In this document: positions 8,293-16,595 of the stretch, in pieces
How the letters are laid out: each line of letters starts with the position of its first letter
How positions within the stretch are numbered: position 1 is the first letter of the stretch
Source: Micrococcales bacterium 72-143
GTDB taxonomy: Bacteria > Actinomycetota > Actinomycetes > Actinomycetales > Microbacteriaceae
Assembly: GCA_001898835.1 (NCBI GenBank)
Contig: MKVM01000001.1
Coordinates: 862,466-926,465, forward strand
Length of the DNA: 64,000 bases
Reading direction: 5' to 3'
Translations under genes and position numbers: made by a program
The notes under the pieces: model-generated
What the model was told of the DNA's origin: nothing
Database searches by the model: none
The model's input: only the letters and a program-made list of their open reading frames with translations

Positions 8293-8413
8293 ATCGAACC
8301 TCCGCTCCCCTGCAGTCGAACATACCTTCGACCACCGACGACGTGATGCGCTCGCTCGATGTGCAAGTGCGCCAACCCGAACCGGGTGCGGGTTCGCCAC
8401 TATCAGAGCGCGA

Positions 8414-8638
8414 CTACCCGGCGAGCGCAGGTCGGCGGTCACGCAACTGAGCGCGGACCGCGCGCTCGGCGAGGACCGGGACGTAGTCGCGGACGGGTCG
8501 GCCCTGGAGGGTGGCATGTTCGCCGTGGACCAGGTCGGCGATCCCCTCACGGGGAACGTCGGGGAACCGCTCGGCAAGCCGGTCGATGGCCTTCTCGACC
8601 CCTTCGTGCTCGATGTCCGTCTGCATGCCTTCGAGCAT
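8414..8638 (-). CDS. Free-standing three-helix-bundle dimerisation domain protein
   Basis: 74 residues containing AIDRLAERFPDVPREGIADL and GRPVRDYVPVLAERAVRAQL. This is the small helical domain found at the N-terminus of actinobacterial arsenate reductases and as separate small proteins. In this window a related domain is fused to ArsC (residues about 15-75 of the product at 54699-55355). The function of free-standing versions is unknown; they may dimerise with larger proteins. It lies 122 bases upstream of the DprA-like gene on the same strand. ATG 8638 is used; ATG 8626 is an alternative and neither has a strong ribosome site. Confidence 0.7.
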   Translation of the reverse strand: MLEGMQTDIEHEGVEKAIDRLAERFPDVPREGIADLVHGEHATLQGRPVRDYVPVLAERAVRAQLRDRRPALAG

Positions 8639-8676
8639 GCGCCGACATCTAGCTCAGGTCAATGCGCCCGCGGGCG

Positions 8677-8886
8677 TCACTGGCGCGCGTCGGGCTGTCG
8701 CTCTTCGGCGAGGGTTGCTACCGCTTCGTGGAACTCGTCGAGGTCGACGACGGTTCCTATCTGCTCCCGGTGGCCGAGCATGGTCTCTTCTCGAATCACG
8801 ATCTCGAGACGGGTTGGGTGGCGCAGTCGCAGTAGGAGTTCGCGGTGAAAGTCGGGCGATGGATGGCTGAGGACGATTTCGGTCAT
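8677..8886 (-). CDS. Small hypothetical protein
   Basis: 69 residues, soluble, rich in charged residues, with a VIREETMLGHREQ stretch and a C-terminal helix (DLDEFHEAVATLAEE). No family recognised. It sits 38 bases before the three-helix-bundle gene on the same strand, so they may be co-transcribed. The ribosome site is weak (GGGGCC). The plausible amino-acid composition, rather than any motif, supports it as a gene. Confidence 0.45.
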   Translation of the reverse strand: MTEIVLSHPSPDFHRELLLRLRHPTRLEIVIREETMLGHREQIGTVVDLDEFHEAVATLAEERQPDARQ

Positions 8887-8960
8887 GGCCCCAGTTCATC
8901 CCGCAGCGGTCGGGCCGAGCCTGAGTGGTGATCGATCTGTGGAGGCATGCGCGATCGACC

Positions 8961-9374
8961 TCAGGGTGAGGGGAGGTCGATGCGTTCGGGATCGGCACCC
9001 ATCTCGGTTCGCGTCCGCGCCTCGATGGCGATCTCCAGAGCACGGGTGAAGGTCATGCCGACCGGGCGGATCTGCTCGCGTTGTTCCCGGCCCCGGTCGC
9101 GGCGGGCTTGCACCCGGAGACGTCGGCGGGCTCGATCGGCGCGTTCGGCGTCGAGCTGAGACCGCAGGCTTCCCTGGCGGGGTTCGCCTGCGTCCGGCTG
9201 AGGCATCGGGCGCCCGGCCAGAATCCGAGCTCGAACGTGCGGGTCGGCAAGGCTGGCGAACCACCGTTCCGCGGCCGCCGCGTCGTAGTGACGCTGGGCG
9301 TCTGTTCTGATCGTGCGCCCGAAGGGCAGCCCTGCCGGACTCGGGCTCGGGCTGTGCCCGGCGGCATCGCTCAC
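8961..9374 (-). CDS. Hypothetical Arg-rich helical protein
   Basis: 137 residues from GTG 9374, chosen because GGAGG lies 6 bases upstream; the frame extends further 5' without a better start. The protein is highly charged: residues about 30-55 hold DAAAAERWFASLADPHVRARILAGR, then a long helix (QLDAERADRARRRLRVQARRDRGREQ) likely to form a coiled coil, then a short C-terminal segment. No family recognised. It is transcribed away from the surface-protein gene at 9518, sharing a 143-base divergent promoter region. Confidence 0.55.
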   Translation of the reverse strand: MSDAAGHSPSPSPAGLPFGRTIRTDAQRHYDAAAAERWFASLADPHVRARILAGRPMPQPDAGEPRQGSLRSQLDAERADRARRRLRVQARRDRGREQREQIRPVGMTFTRALEIAIEARTRTEMGADPERIDLPSP

Positions 9375-9517
9375 GCTCCACCTCCCCGGGTGAGGTGCGC
9401 GGTCGAGCCCGTGCCTGCGAGTGGGCGTGCGCACCTTCCGCTGAGGCGTCCTCGATCGAGGACGCCCGCGATCGACCGTGGCGGCTACGCGCCGGCGCGG
9501 CGGAAGGAGCACAGCGG

Positions 9518-12500
9518 ATGCGTTCACTCATCCATCGGCCCGACACCGGGCTTCCTCCTGACCGGCTCCGGTCAGGACTCCCAGGACGCCTGCGTCGCCT
9601 CGGCGCGGCCATCCTCACCGGGGCGATCCTCGCCGCTGGGCTCAGCCTCGGCGCGGCAGCACCGGCCGAGGCCGGCGTCCGCGGGGTCGGCTACGACGAG
9701 GGTCTCGGGTTCCTCGGGGCATTCGTGTCGGAGTCCGATGGCAGGCAGGCGTACTGCATCGACGCGGATGCCCCGCCGGTGTGGAACTCGGCAACCTCGG
9801 GCCCGCAGACGGTCACGTCCCTGATCAGCAACACCGGGGCGCAGATGTCGGATGCGACGCTAGCGAAGCTGAACTACATCCTGTCCAAGTGGGGCCAGTC
9901 CGGGGACCGGCAGGTCACGGCGGCGGTGTCGATGGCGGTCTGGCAGTACGCGGATCCGGTGACCTACAACTCGCACGGGATGAGCGGGGACAGCTACTAC
10001 ATCGGGCGGGTGCCCGGTGGGGAGCGCGCAGCCGTGCTCGGAAACCTCGCGACCATGCGTGCGGAGGCGGAGGCGAACTCTGCCGCGCACCCTCAAGTAA
10101 GCCTGGGTATCAGGATGGTCGACCATTTCGACGGCACCCTCACGGTGCAGGTCGACCCAGTGTCGATGTCGGGGCAGGTGGTGCTGACGAACGCGATCTT
10201 CGCCGACGGCACGACCTCGAAGGCGGCGACCTCTGGGGAGTACCGGATCAGCGGGGTCCCGCCGCTCGGCGCACCCGAGTACCAGGTCTCAGCGTCCGCC
10301 TCCTACAGCGGCACGGGACTGGGGGCGCGGGTGAATCTCTACACGACCCCGGGTGCGCAGCGCCTGCTCGCCAACGGCACGCCGACAGCCGTGACCGACA
10401 GCGTCTCGACGCCGGTGATCCCGCTGGACTTCCAGCCCATCATCGGCACCCAGGTCGCTTCACGGTTCGTCGACGAGGGCGGGGCCTTCATCGACCAGCT
10501 GACCGTGGACACGGTCGGGCAGGGCGCGTGGATTCGCGTCGCGCCGCCGGTAGCTACTCGTGCCGTCGAGGCGCCGGGTGACCCGGTCGCCCTCACCGCG
10601 ACCGGAACACTGTACGGGCCGTTCGAGGAGCAGCCGACCGAGTCGGAGACCCCTCCCGAGGACGCTCCGATCGTGGGAACCGAGTCGGTGGTGCTGGACC
10701 GGGGACCGGGCGAGTACGAGTCGGCCGGGACCCTGACCGCGACCGGCGCCGGCTTCTACACCTGGGTGTGGGAGATCGAGAAGGACGCGCAGGGCGAGAA
10801 CGCTCGCTACATCCGCGACTCGTTCCGTGACTGGTTCGGCCGCGTCGCGGAGACCCATGTCGGTCCCTTCCAGCCGACCGCCGTCTCGCGATCGGATGCC
10901 CGCCTGGCGGTGCCCGGTGATGAGGTCGCCGACACCGTGACGGTCTCCTCGGTCAACGGGCCGTGGCTGCGGATCGACGGCGAGCCGATCCCGGTGATCC
11001 TCGACGGCACCGCCTACCAGGTCACCGGCACGCTGCCGCCGACCGAACAGGAGGGCGTCCCGGAGGATGCGGTGGCGATCGGGTCGGTGCAGGTGACCGC
11101 GACCGGCCCCGGCTCCTACACCTCTCCCCCGGTGGCCTTCCCGGATGCCGGGTTCGTGACCTGGGTGTGGGAGGTGCGGCTGTCGAGTCAGCCCGCCGAG
11201 CTCGTGGACTACCTCGCCGAGGACTGGGCCGACTTCTACGGCATCCCCGTGGAGTCCACCTCGGTACGTCACCCCGCGAAGATCACCAGCGAGCTGCGGG
11301 AGTACAACGTGCACCAGGGCGGCCGCGCCTTCGACGAGGTCACTCTGGCGGGGTTCCCGGACGACCACGGCACCTTCACCGGCGACGGATACTGGGGCGC
11401 CGACCTCGACGAGGTCACCCACACCGTCTACGGTCCGTTCGAGACCGACACCGTCCTCACCGAAGATCTGGATCTGGCGGAGGCGCCGGTGCTGACGAGC
11501 GTCACGACGCCGGCTCGCAATGGCACGTACCGGATCGGGTACACCGATGCCGACGAGATCCGTCCGACCGAGCCCGGCTATTACGTCGTCGTCAGTTCCT
11601 TCGCCGGAGATGACCGGGTCCAGCCTTACACCTCGAGCCCGGCCGACATCCTGGAGCGCTTCTATGTGCCGACCCCGCCGTCACCGCCGGAGGGTGTCGA
11701 CGTGCAGGTGAGCACGCGGGCGACTGCTGCTGCGTTCGTCGGGGATGAGTTCTCCGACGGTGCGACGGTCACTGGTGACGTGCCGGAGGGTGCTTACCTG
11801 GTGTTCCGCGCCTACGGCCCCTACGCCGAACAGCCGACCGCGGATGAAGAGCTGGAGCCGTTCTTCACCTCCGATCAGATCTCGGTCGCCGGCGAGGGCG
11901 ACTACGAGTCGGGCGCAACAAGTCTCGACGAGCCGGGGATGGTGTTCTGGATCGAGACCCTTTACGACGTCGACGGCCAGGTGTTGGCTGAGGGTTTCCT
12001 CGGAGCGGAGAACGAGACGACGATCGTGCATCCGCGCGAAACGGAGCTCACGGTCAGCACCCGTGCGGTGTCTGAGGTCGAGCTCGGCGAGCCGGCGCAC
12101 GATGTGGCGATCGTTGAGGGCACCATCCCCGACGACACCTCACTCGTGTTCCAGGCGTTCCGGCAGGACGACCCGGATCTCGCGGTGTGTGACGCGGAGT
12201 CTCTGGTCTTCGACACCACCGAGGTCCCGGTCGCGGTGACCGAGGCTGGCGAGTACGCATCGGCGGAGGTCGTGTTCGAGGAGGTGGGCACCTACTTCTG
12301 GATCGAGAGCCTTTTCGACCAGAACGGCGACCTTCTTCACCGCGGAGTCTGCGGAACGGAGGGCGAGACCACGGTCGTAGTCGCCGCCCCGGCCGTTCCT
12401 GAGACCCCGGACGAGCCGGCAACGCCCGCGGCACCGGGCCTGGCGTTCACTGGTGCGAGTGGTCCGTTCGGCCCGATCGGTATCGGCGCGCTCGGGCTTT

Positions 12501-12589
12501 TGGCGCTCGGCGCCACGGTGCTGATTGGACGAGGCCTGCGTCGCTCGACGACGGAGCCTGAGCAGGAGCAGGCCGCCGAGCGGGCGTAG
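9518..12589 (+). CDS. LAXTG-anchored surface protein with thioester-like N-domain and tandem repeats
   Basis: 1023 residues from ATG 9518 (AAGGAG 9 bases upstream; open frame upstream ignored). A signal peptide (residues ~25-50, ending APAEA) is followed by a domain with YCID and, ~65 residues later, VSMAVWQYAD. This Cys/Gln arrangement recalls the internal thioester of TQXA/thioester adhesins. Then come about five divergent ~130-residue beta-rich repeats, marked by YGPFEEQPT/YGPYAEQPT, GPGEYESAG/GEGDYESGA and YTWVWEIE/FWIETLYD. The C-terminus has the sortase signal LAFTG (975-979), a membrane helix and a basic tail, as for sortase E substrates. Likely an adhesin presented on the cell wall, possibly stabilising mating contacts. 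No sortase gene is in the window. Confidence 0.82.
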   Translation: MRSLIHRPDTGLPPDRLRSGLPGRLRRLGAAILTGAILAAGLSLGAAAPAEAGVRGVGYDEGLGFLGAFVSESDGRQAYCIDADAPPVWNSATSGPQTVTSLISNTGAQMSDATLAKLNYILSKWGQSGDRQVTAAVSMAVWQYADPVTYNSHGMSGDSYYIGRVPGGERAAVLGNLATMRAEAEANSAAHPQVSLGIRMVDHFDGTLTVQVDPVSMSGQVVLTNAIFADGTTSKAATSGEYRISGVPPLGAPEYQVSASASYSGTGLGARVNLYTTPGAQRLLANGTPTAVTDSVSTPVIPLDFQPIIGTQVASRFVDEGGAFIDQLTVDTVGQGAWIRVAPPVATRAVEAPGDPVALTATGTLYGPFEEQPTESETPPEDAPIVGTESVVLDRGPGEYESAGTLTATGAGFYTWVWEIEKDAQGENARYIRDSFRDWFGRVAETHVGPFQPTAVSRSDARLAVPGDEVADTVTVSSVNGPWLRIDGEPIPVILDGTAYQVTGTLPPTEQEGVPEDAVAIGSVQVTATGPGSYTSPPVAFPDAGFVTWVWEVRLSSQPAELVDYLAEDWADFYGIPVESTSVRHPAKITSELREYNVHQGGRAFDEVTLAGFPDDHGTFTGDGYWGADLDEVTHTVYGPFETDTVLTEDLDLAEAPVLTSVTTPARNGTYRIGYTDADEIRPTEPGYYVVVSSFAGDDRVQPYTSSPADILERFYVPTPPSPPEGVDVQVSTRATAAAFVGDEFSDGATVTGDVPEGAYLVFRAYGPYAEQPTADEELEPFFTSDQISVAGEGDYESGATSLDEPGMVFWIETLYDVDGQVLAEGFLGAENETTIVHPRETELTVSTRAVSEVELGEPAHDVAIVEGTIPDDTSLVFQAFRQDDPDLAVCDAESLVFDTTEVPVAVTEAGEYASAEVVFEEVGTYFWIESLFDQNGDLLHRGVCGTEGETTVVVAAPAVPETPDEPATPAAPGLAFTGASGPFGPIGIGALGLLALGATVLIGRGLRRSTTEPEQEQAAERA

Positions 12590-12606
12590 GCGTCACCAGA
12601 GAGGAC

Positions 12607-12640
12607 GGGCACAACGATCGGGCGTTGTGCCCGCCCTTCT
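12607..12640 (+). terminator. Rho-independent-like terminator after surface protein gene
   Basis: A perfect 10-bp stem (GGGCACAACG and its complement CGTTGTGCCC) with a 6-base loop is followed by GCCCTTCTCT. It lies between the convergent surface-protein gene and kdpE, and may act in both directions. The T-tract is imperfect. Confidence 0.65.
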
Positions 12641-12707
12641 CTCAGTTGCCCAGTCCGCGCACGCAAACTCTCTTCTCGACCACACGGCGAACTGCTAGTG
12701 ATCCGGG

Positions 12708-13427
12708 TCAGGCAGTGCCTTCGGCGGTCCCTGGACTGGGTAGATCAAGAAGTAGTCGGTATCCCATGCCAGCCTCAGTGAGCAGGTATCGGGGTGCGCC
12801 AGGTTCCGGTTCAAGCTTCTTGCGCAGTTGCGCGATGTACAGACGCAGATAGCCGCTATCCGTCACGTGCTCGGAGCCCCAGATCTCGGTTAGCAAGGTC
12901 TGACGCGTGACGAGCTTGCCGGCGTTGCGGACGAGGAGTTCGAGCACGTGCCACTCGGTGGGGGTGAGCCGGATGGGAACGCTCTGTTTGGCGCGGATGC
13001 GGTAGACGGTGTGCGTGGTCAGGTCGATGGTGACGTCTGCGAGGGTGACGATTGGTTCGGTAGTGGGCTGGGGGAGTCGGCGGGTGAGCGCACGAATTCG
13101 GGCTAGAAGTTCGTCGATCGAGAACGGTTTGGTGACATAGTCGTCGGCGCCGGCATCGAGCGCTTCCACCTTGTCGGCGGCACCGGTGCGGCCGGAGACG
13201 ACGAGGATGGGAGCGCTCGACCAACCGCGGATCCCCTCGATGACTTGGATGCCGTCGAGTTCGGGCATGCCTAGGTCAATCATGAACACGTCGGGATGGT
13301 GTTCGATGGCGGCCGTGATGGCCTCGGCGCCGTTGGCAGCAGTGACGATCTGGTAGTCGTGGGCACCGAGAGTGATGCGCAGGGCGCGAAGGATCTGTGG
13401 ATCGTCATCGGCGATCAGGATCTTCAT
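12708..13427 (-). CDS. kdpE: Response regulator KdpE
   Basis: 239 residues: receiver domain (ILIADDDPQILRAL at the start, phospho-acceptor Asp in VFMIDLGMPELDG near residue 52, Lys in YVTKPFSI) and an OmpR-type winged helix (TPTEWHVLELLVRN; DSGYLRLYIAQLRKKL). It activates kdpFABC when phosphorylated by KdpD under potassium limitation. Its ATG overlaps the kdpD stop by 4 bases, so translation is coupled. It is the last gene of the kdp operon, transcribed toward the surface-protein gene. Confidence 0.93.
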   Translation of the reverse strand: MKILIADDDPQILRALRITLGAHDYQIVTAANGAEAITAAIEHHPDVFMIDLGMPELDGIQVIEGIRGWSSAPILVVSGRTGAADKVEALDAGADDYVTKPFSIDELLARIRALTRRLPQPTTEPIVTLADVTIDLTTHTVYRIRAKQSVPIRLTPTEWHVLELLVRNAGKLVTRQTLLTEIWGSEHVTDSGYLRLYIAQLRKKLEPEPGAPRYLLTEAGMGYRLLLDLPSPGTAEGTA

Positions 13428-15955
13428 GAAATGGGCCCCGTGTCGCCCGGTGCCGATCGGTCAGCCGCAGTGGTTCCGCTGGCGGCGGGCAGGGCGACGA
13501 CCATAGTCACCCCGCCACCTGGGGTGTCTTCGAGTGTGAGCGTACCGTCCATGCCCTCGATGAATCCCTTGGATAGAGCCAGTCCGAGTCCGAGTCCGGT
13601 GGTGTTGTCGGTGTCGCCGAGTCGCTGGAAGGGGACAAAGATATCGTCGCGGCGTTCTGGTGGGATGCCCGGACCGTGGTCGATGATACGGATCTCGATC
13701 CGACGGGCGAATGTACTCGTGGTGATCCTGACGCGGGTGTCCGGCGGCGCGTGCCGAGTGCCGTTGACGAGCAGGTTCACCAGCACCCTTTGCAGCAACA
13801 CCGGATCGGCTAGAGCCAGGGGCACCTTGGTATCGAGGTCAAGTTCGATCTGATCTGGGCCGAGTCCAAGTTCGTCGAGAGCGGGAGCAATCACGTCCGC
13901 AGGGTCGAGGGCGACTGGCGACACGGCGAGGACTCCGGCTTGCAGCCGGGTGACATCGAGGAGGTCGGTTATGAGAGTAGTGAGCGTACCGAGGCTCTCA
14001 TCCGCCGTGGCCAGCAGTTCTTCACGATCGCGGTCGGAGAGCGAACTCTTGCGGTCAGCGCGTAGCCCGCTGACCGAGGCTGTGGCGGCCGCGAGCGGGC
14101 GGCGCAGGTCGTGGCTGAGTGCGGACAACAGTGCGCTGCGAACCCGGTCAGAGGCGGCGAGGGGGCCCACCTCCCGGGCGGTCTCGCTCAGATCGAAATG
14201 CTCGAGCGCGGCATCTAGCTGGGCGGCGAGAACGGCTAGCAAGCGCTGCTCAGAGGCTTCCAGATCAGCTCCGTGCAGCTCAAGAACAGCTCGCTGACCT
14301 ACGGGAATCGTGCTGTGGCGGTTGTCGGCGAGCGGTTCACCGGAGGTGGCGAGCACGGTATCGCCCGCGAGGAGGCGGACTCCGGCCAACCCGAATGCTT
14401 CGCGGGTGCGTTCGACCAGCGCTTGCACCGCCCGCTCGCCACGCAGCACGCTGCCCGCCACGGTGGCGAGCAGCTCGGACTCGGCTGCGGAGCGGCGCGC
14501 GGCGCGGGTTTGCCGTGCCGCGCGGTCCACGACGTAGCTGACGAGGATTGCGATCAGGACGTACAGAGCGAGGGCGAGCAGATGAAGCGGCTCGTTGACG
14601 GTGATCGTATAGAACGGTTCGATGAAGAAGAAGTCGAGGGTAATCCCTGACATGACTGCCGCGAACAGGGCAGGCCAGATGCCTCCAACGAGGGCGACAA
14701 TGACCACGAGCAGCTGGTAGCTGAGGACATCGCTGGTGATCGAATCCTGGCTACGTAGCGTCACGAGCAGCCAGGTGAGCAGCGGTCCGAAGACCAGCGC
14801 GAGCGCCATCCCGACGATGCGACGCTTCAGGGTGAGCGCACCGCCGACCCGTGGGAGCGTAAACCGCCCGCCAGCGGCGGCGTGGTTGACGATGTGCACG
14901 TCGATGTTGCCAGCTTCACGGATTACTGTGGCACCGATTCCTGGACCGGTTACTGCCGCAGCAATCCGGCTGCGGCGACTGACGCCGATGACTAGCTGGG
15001 TCGCGTTCACCGACTTTGCGAAGCCCACGAGAGCCTGCGGGATGTCGTCGCCCACTACCTGGTGGTAGCTGCCGCCGAGCTGATCGACCAGGGCGCGCTG
15101 CTGAGCCAGCGCACCCGGATCTGCAGTGCGTAGCCCATCCTGGCTGATGACATGGACGGCGATCAATTCCCCACCAGCGGAACGCGCGGCGATCCGCGCC
15201 CCGCGACGCAGCAACGTCTCGCCCTCAGCCCCCCCGGTCAGGCTGACAACGACTCGTTCGCGAGCCTCCCATTTGCTGTCGATCCCGTGCTCGCTGCGGT
15301 AGTCCTTTAGCGCCTGATCGACCCCGTCTGCCAGCCAGAGCAGGGCAAGTTCGCGCAGAGCGGTGAGGTTTCCGAGGCGGAAATAGTTCGACAGCGCGGC
15401 GTCAATACGTTCGGCGGGATAGACGAAGCCGCCGGATAGGCGATCGCGCAGCGCTTGCGGCGCAAGATCGATGACCTCCACCTGGTCGGCCCCGCGAAGG
15501 ATCTCGTCAGGGATGGTCTCGCGTTGGGGGACCCCGGTGATCTGTTCGACCACGTCATTGAGGGATTCGATGTGTTGGATGTTCACCGTGGAGATGACGT
15601 TGATCCCGGCCGACAGGAACTCGTTGACATCTTGCCACCGTTTCTCGTTCCGAGATCCGGGGGCGTTGGTATGAGCGAGCTCGTCGACTAGTGCAACATC
15701 GGGCCGGCGGGTCAAAAGGGCTTCAACGTCCATCTCGGTGAGCTCAACCCCGCGATGCGACACGACCAGGCGCGGGAGGATCTCGAGCCCCTCGGTCATC
15801 GCGGACGTGGCGGCGCGGCCGTGGGTTTCCACGACCGCGACGACCACGTCCTTGCCTTCACCGAGAAGGCGCCGGCCTTCCTCGAGCATGGTGTAGGTTT
15901 TTCCGACGCCGGGGGCGGCACCGAGGAGCACCCGCAGCCGCCCCCGTCCCGTCAT
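13424..15955 (-). CDS. kdpD: Sensor histidine kinase KdpD
   Basis: 843 residues with the complete KdpD layout: N-terminal Walker-type KdpD domain (GAAPGVGKTYTML, then DELAHTN), Usp-like domain (VSLTGGAEGETLLRRGARIA), four membrane helices of the DUF4118 sensor (about residues 380-480), a GAF-like segment, the HisKA H-box ALSHDLRRPLA, and a HATPase domain with DHGPGIPPE and GLGLGLALS. It senses low potassium or ionic stress and phosphorylates KdpE. It starts 3 bases after kdpC ends and overlaps kdpE by 4 bases. Confidence 0.94.
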   Translation of the reverse strand: MTGRGRLRVLLGAAPGVGKTYTMLEEGRRLLGEGKDVVVAVVETHGRAATSAMTEGLEILPRLVVSHRGVELTEMDVEALLTRRPDVALVDELAHTNAPGSRNEKRWQDVNEFLSAGINVISTVNIQHIESLNDVVEQITGVPQRETIPDEILRGADQVEVIDLAPQALRDRLSGGFVYPAERIDAALSNYFRLGNLTALRELALLWLADGVDQALKDYRSEHGIDSKWEARERVVVSLTGGAEGETLLRRGARIAARSAGGELIAVHVISQDGLRTADPGALAQQRALVDQLGGSYHQVVGDDIPQALVGFAKSVNATQLVIGVSRRSRIAAAVTGPGIGATVIREAGNIDVHIVNHAAAGGRFTLPRVGGALTLKRRIVGMALALVFGPLLTWLLVTLRSQDSITSDVLSYQLLVVIVALVGGIWPALFAAVMSGITLDFFFIEPFYTITVNEPLHLLALALYVLIAILVSYVVDRAARQTRAARRSAAESELLATVAGSVLRGERAVQALVERTREAFGLAGVRLLAGDTVLATSGEPLADNRHSTIPVGQRAVLELHGADLEASEQRLLAVLAAQLDAALEHFDLSETAREVGPLAASDRVRSALLSALSHDLRRPLAAATASVSGLRADRKSSLSDRDREELLATADESLGTLTTLITDLLDVTRLQAGVLAVSPVALDPADVIAPALDELGLGPDQIELDLDTKVPLALADPVLLQRVLVNLLVNGTRHAPPDTRVRITTSTFARRIEIRIIDHGPGIPPERRDDIFVPFQRLGDTDNTTGLGLGLALSKGFIEGMDGTLTLEDTPGGGVTMVVALPAASGTTAADRSAPGDTGPIS

Positions 15956-15958
15956 GTC

Positions 15959-16573
15959 TCAATCCTCCAGCTCGTCGAGGGCCAAGTTGAGTTCGACGAC
16001 GTTCACTGTCGGCTCACCGAGGTAACCGAGATCCCGACTGTTCGAATGCTGGTCGACCAGTTCGCGCACCTGGTCGACGCTGAGACCACGGGCCTCCGCG
16101 ACTCGGGCTACCTGGATGGCAGCGTATTCCGGACTGATGTGCGGGTCTAGCCCCGACGACGAGGCGGTGACAGCGTCGACCGGAACCTCCTCCTCGGTGA
16201 CGCCGTTGAACTCGGCGACCTGGGCTTTGCGTTCCTTGATGGCGGCGATCAGATCCGCGTTCTCCGGACCATAGTTTGACCCGGAGGACGCGCCCCCGTC
16301 ATAGCCGTCGCCCGCTGCGGAGGGTCGCGGCTGGAAGTACTCGGGCAGGGGGTTCCCGTCCGCGTCGGCGAAGGTCTGACCGATCAGCGAGGAGCCGACG
16401 GGGTCGCCATCTGCGTTCCGCACGATCGATCCGTTCGCCTGAGCGGGGAGCAAAAGCTGGCCGACGCCGGTGAGTACGAGTGTGTAGATCACGCCGAGCA
16501 GGACGGTGAACAGGGCCATGGTGCGCACCGCCACCCAGACGGTGCGGCCGGTGGAGCGAGTGGATGCGTTCAT
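15959..16573 (-). CDS. kdpC: Potassium-transporting ATPase subunit KdpC
   Basis: 204 residues. A single N-terminal membrane helix (TMALFTVLLGVIYTLVLTGV) is followed by the periplasmic-type KdpC domain. Its diagnostic features are QTFADADGNPLPEYFQPRPS, the NYGPEN stretch, DAVTASSSGLDPHISPEYA and the C-terminal LGYLGEPTVNVVELNLALD. It stabilises the KdpA-KdpB complex and increases ATP affinity. It lies 22 bases downstream of kdpB and 3 bases upstream of kdpD in the operon. Confidence 0.93.
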   Translation of the reverse strand: MNASTRSTGRTVWVAVRTMALFTVLLGVIYTLVLTGVGQLLLPAQANGSIVRNADGDPVGSSLIGQTFADADGNPLPEYFQPRPSAAGDGYDGGASSGSNYGPENADLIAAIKERKAQVAEFNGVTEEEVPVDAVTASSSGLDPHISPEYAAIQVARVAEARGLSVDQVRELVDQHSNSRDLGYLGEPTVNVVELNLALDELED

Positions 16574-16595
16574 TGTGTTTCGGTCTCCTTTTGGG

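Noticed and set aside
8293-8577. Longer N-terminus for the DprA-like protein
   Set aside because: The added residues have low-complexity Ser/Arg/Pro composition, and a GGAGG site stands 6 bases before ATG 8292.
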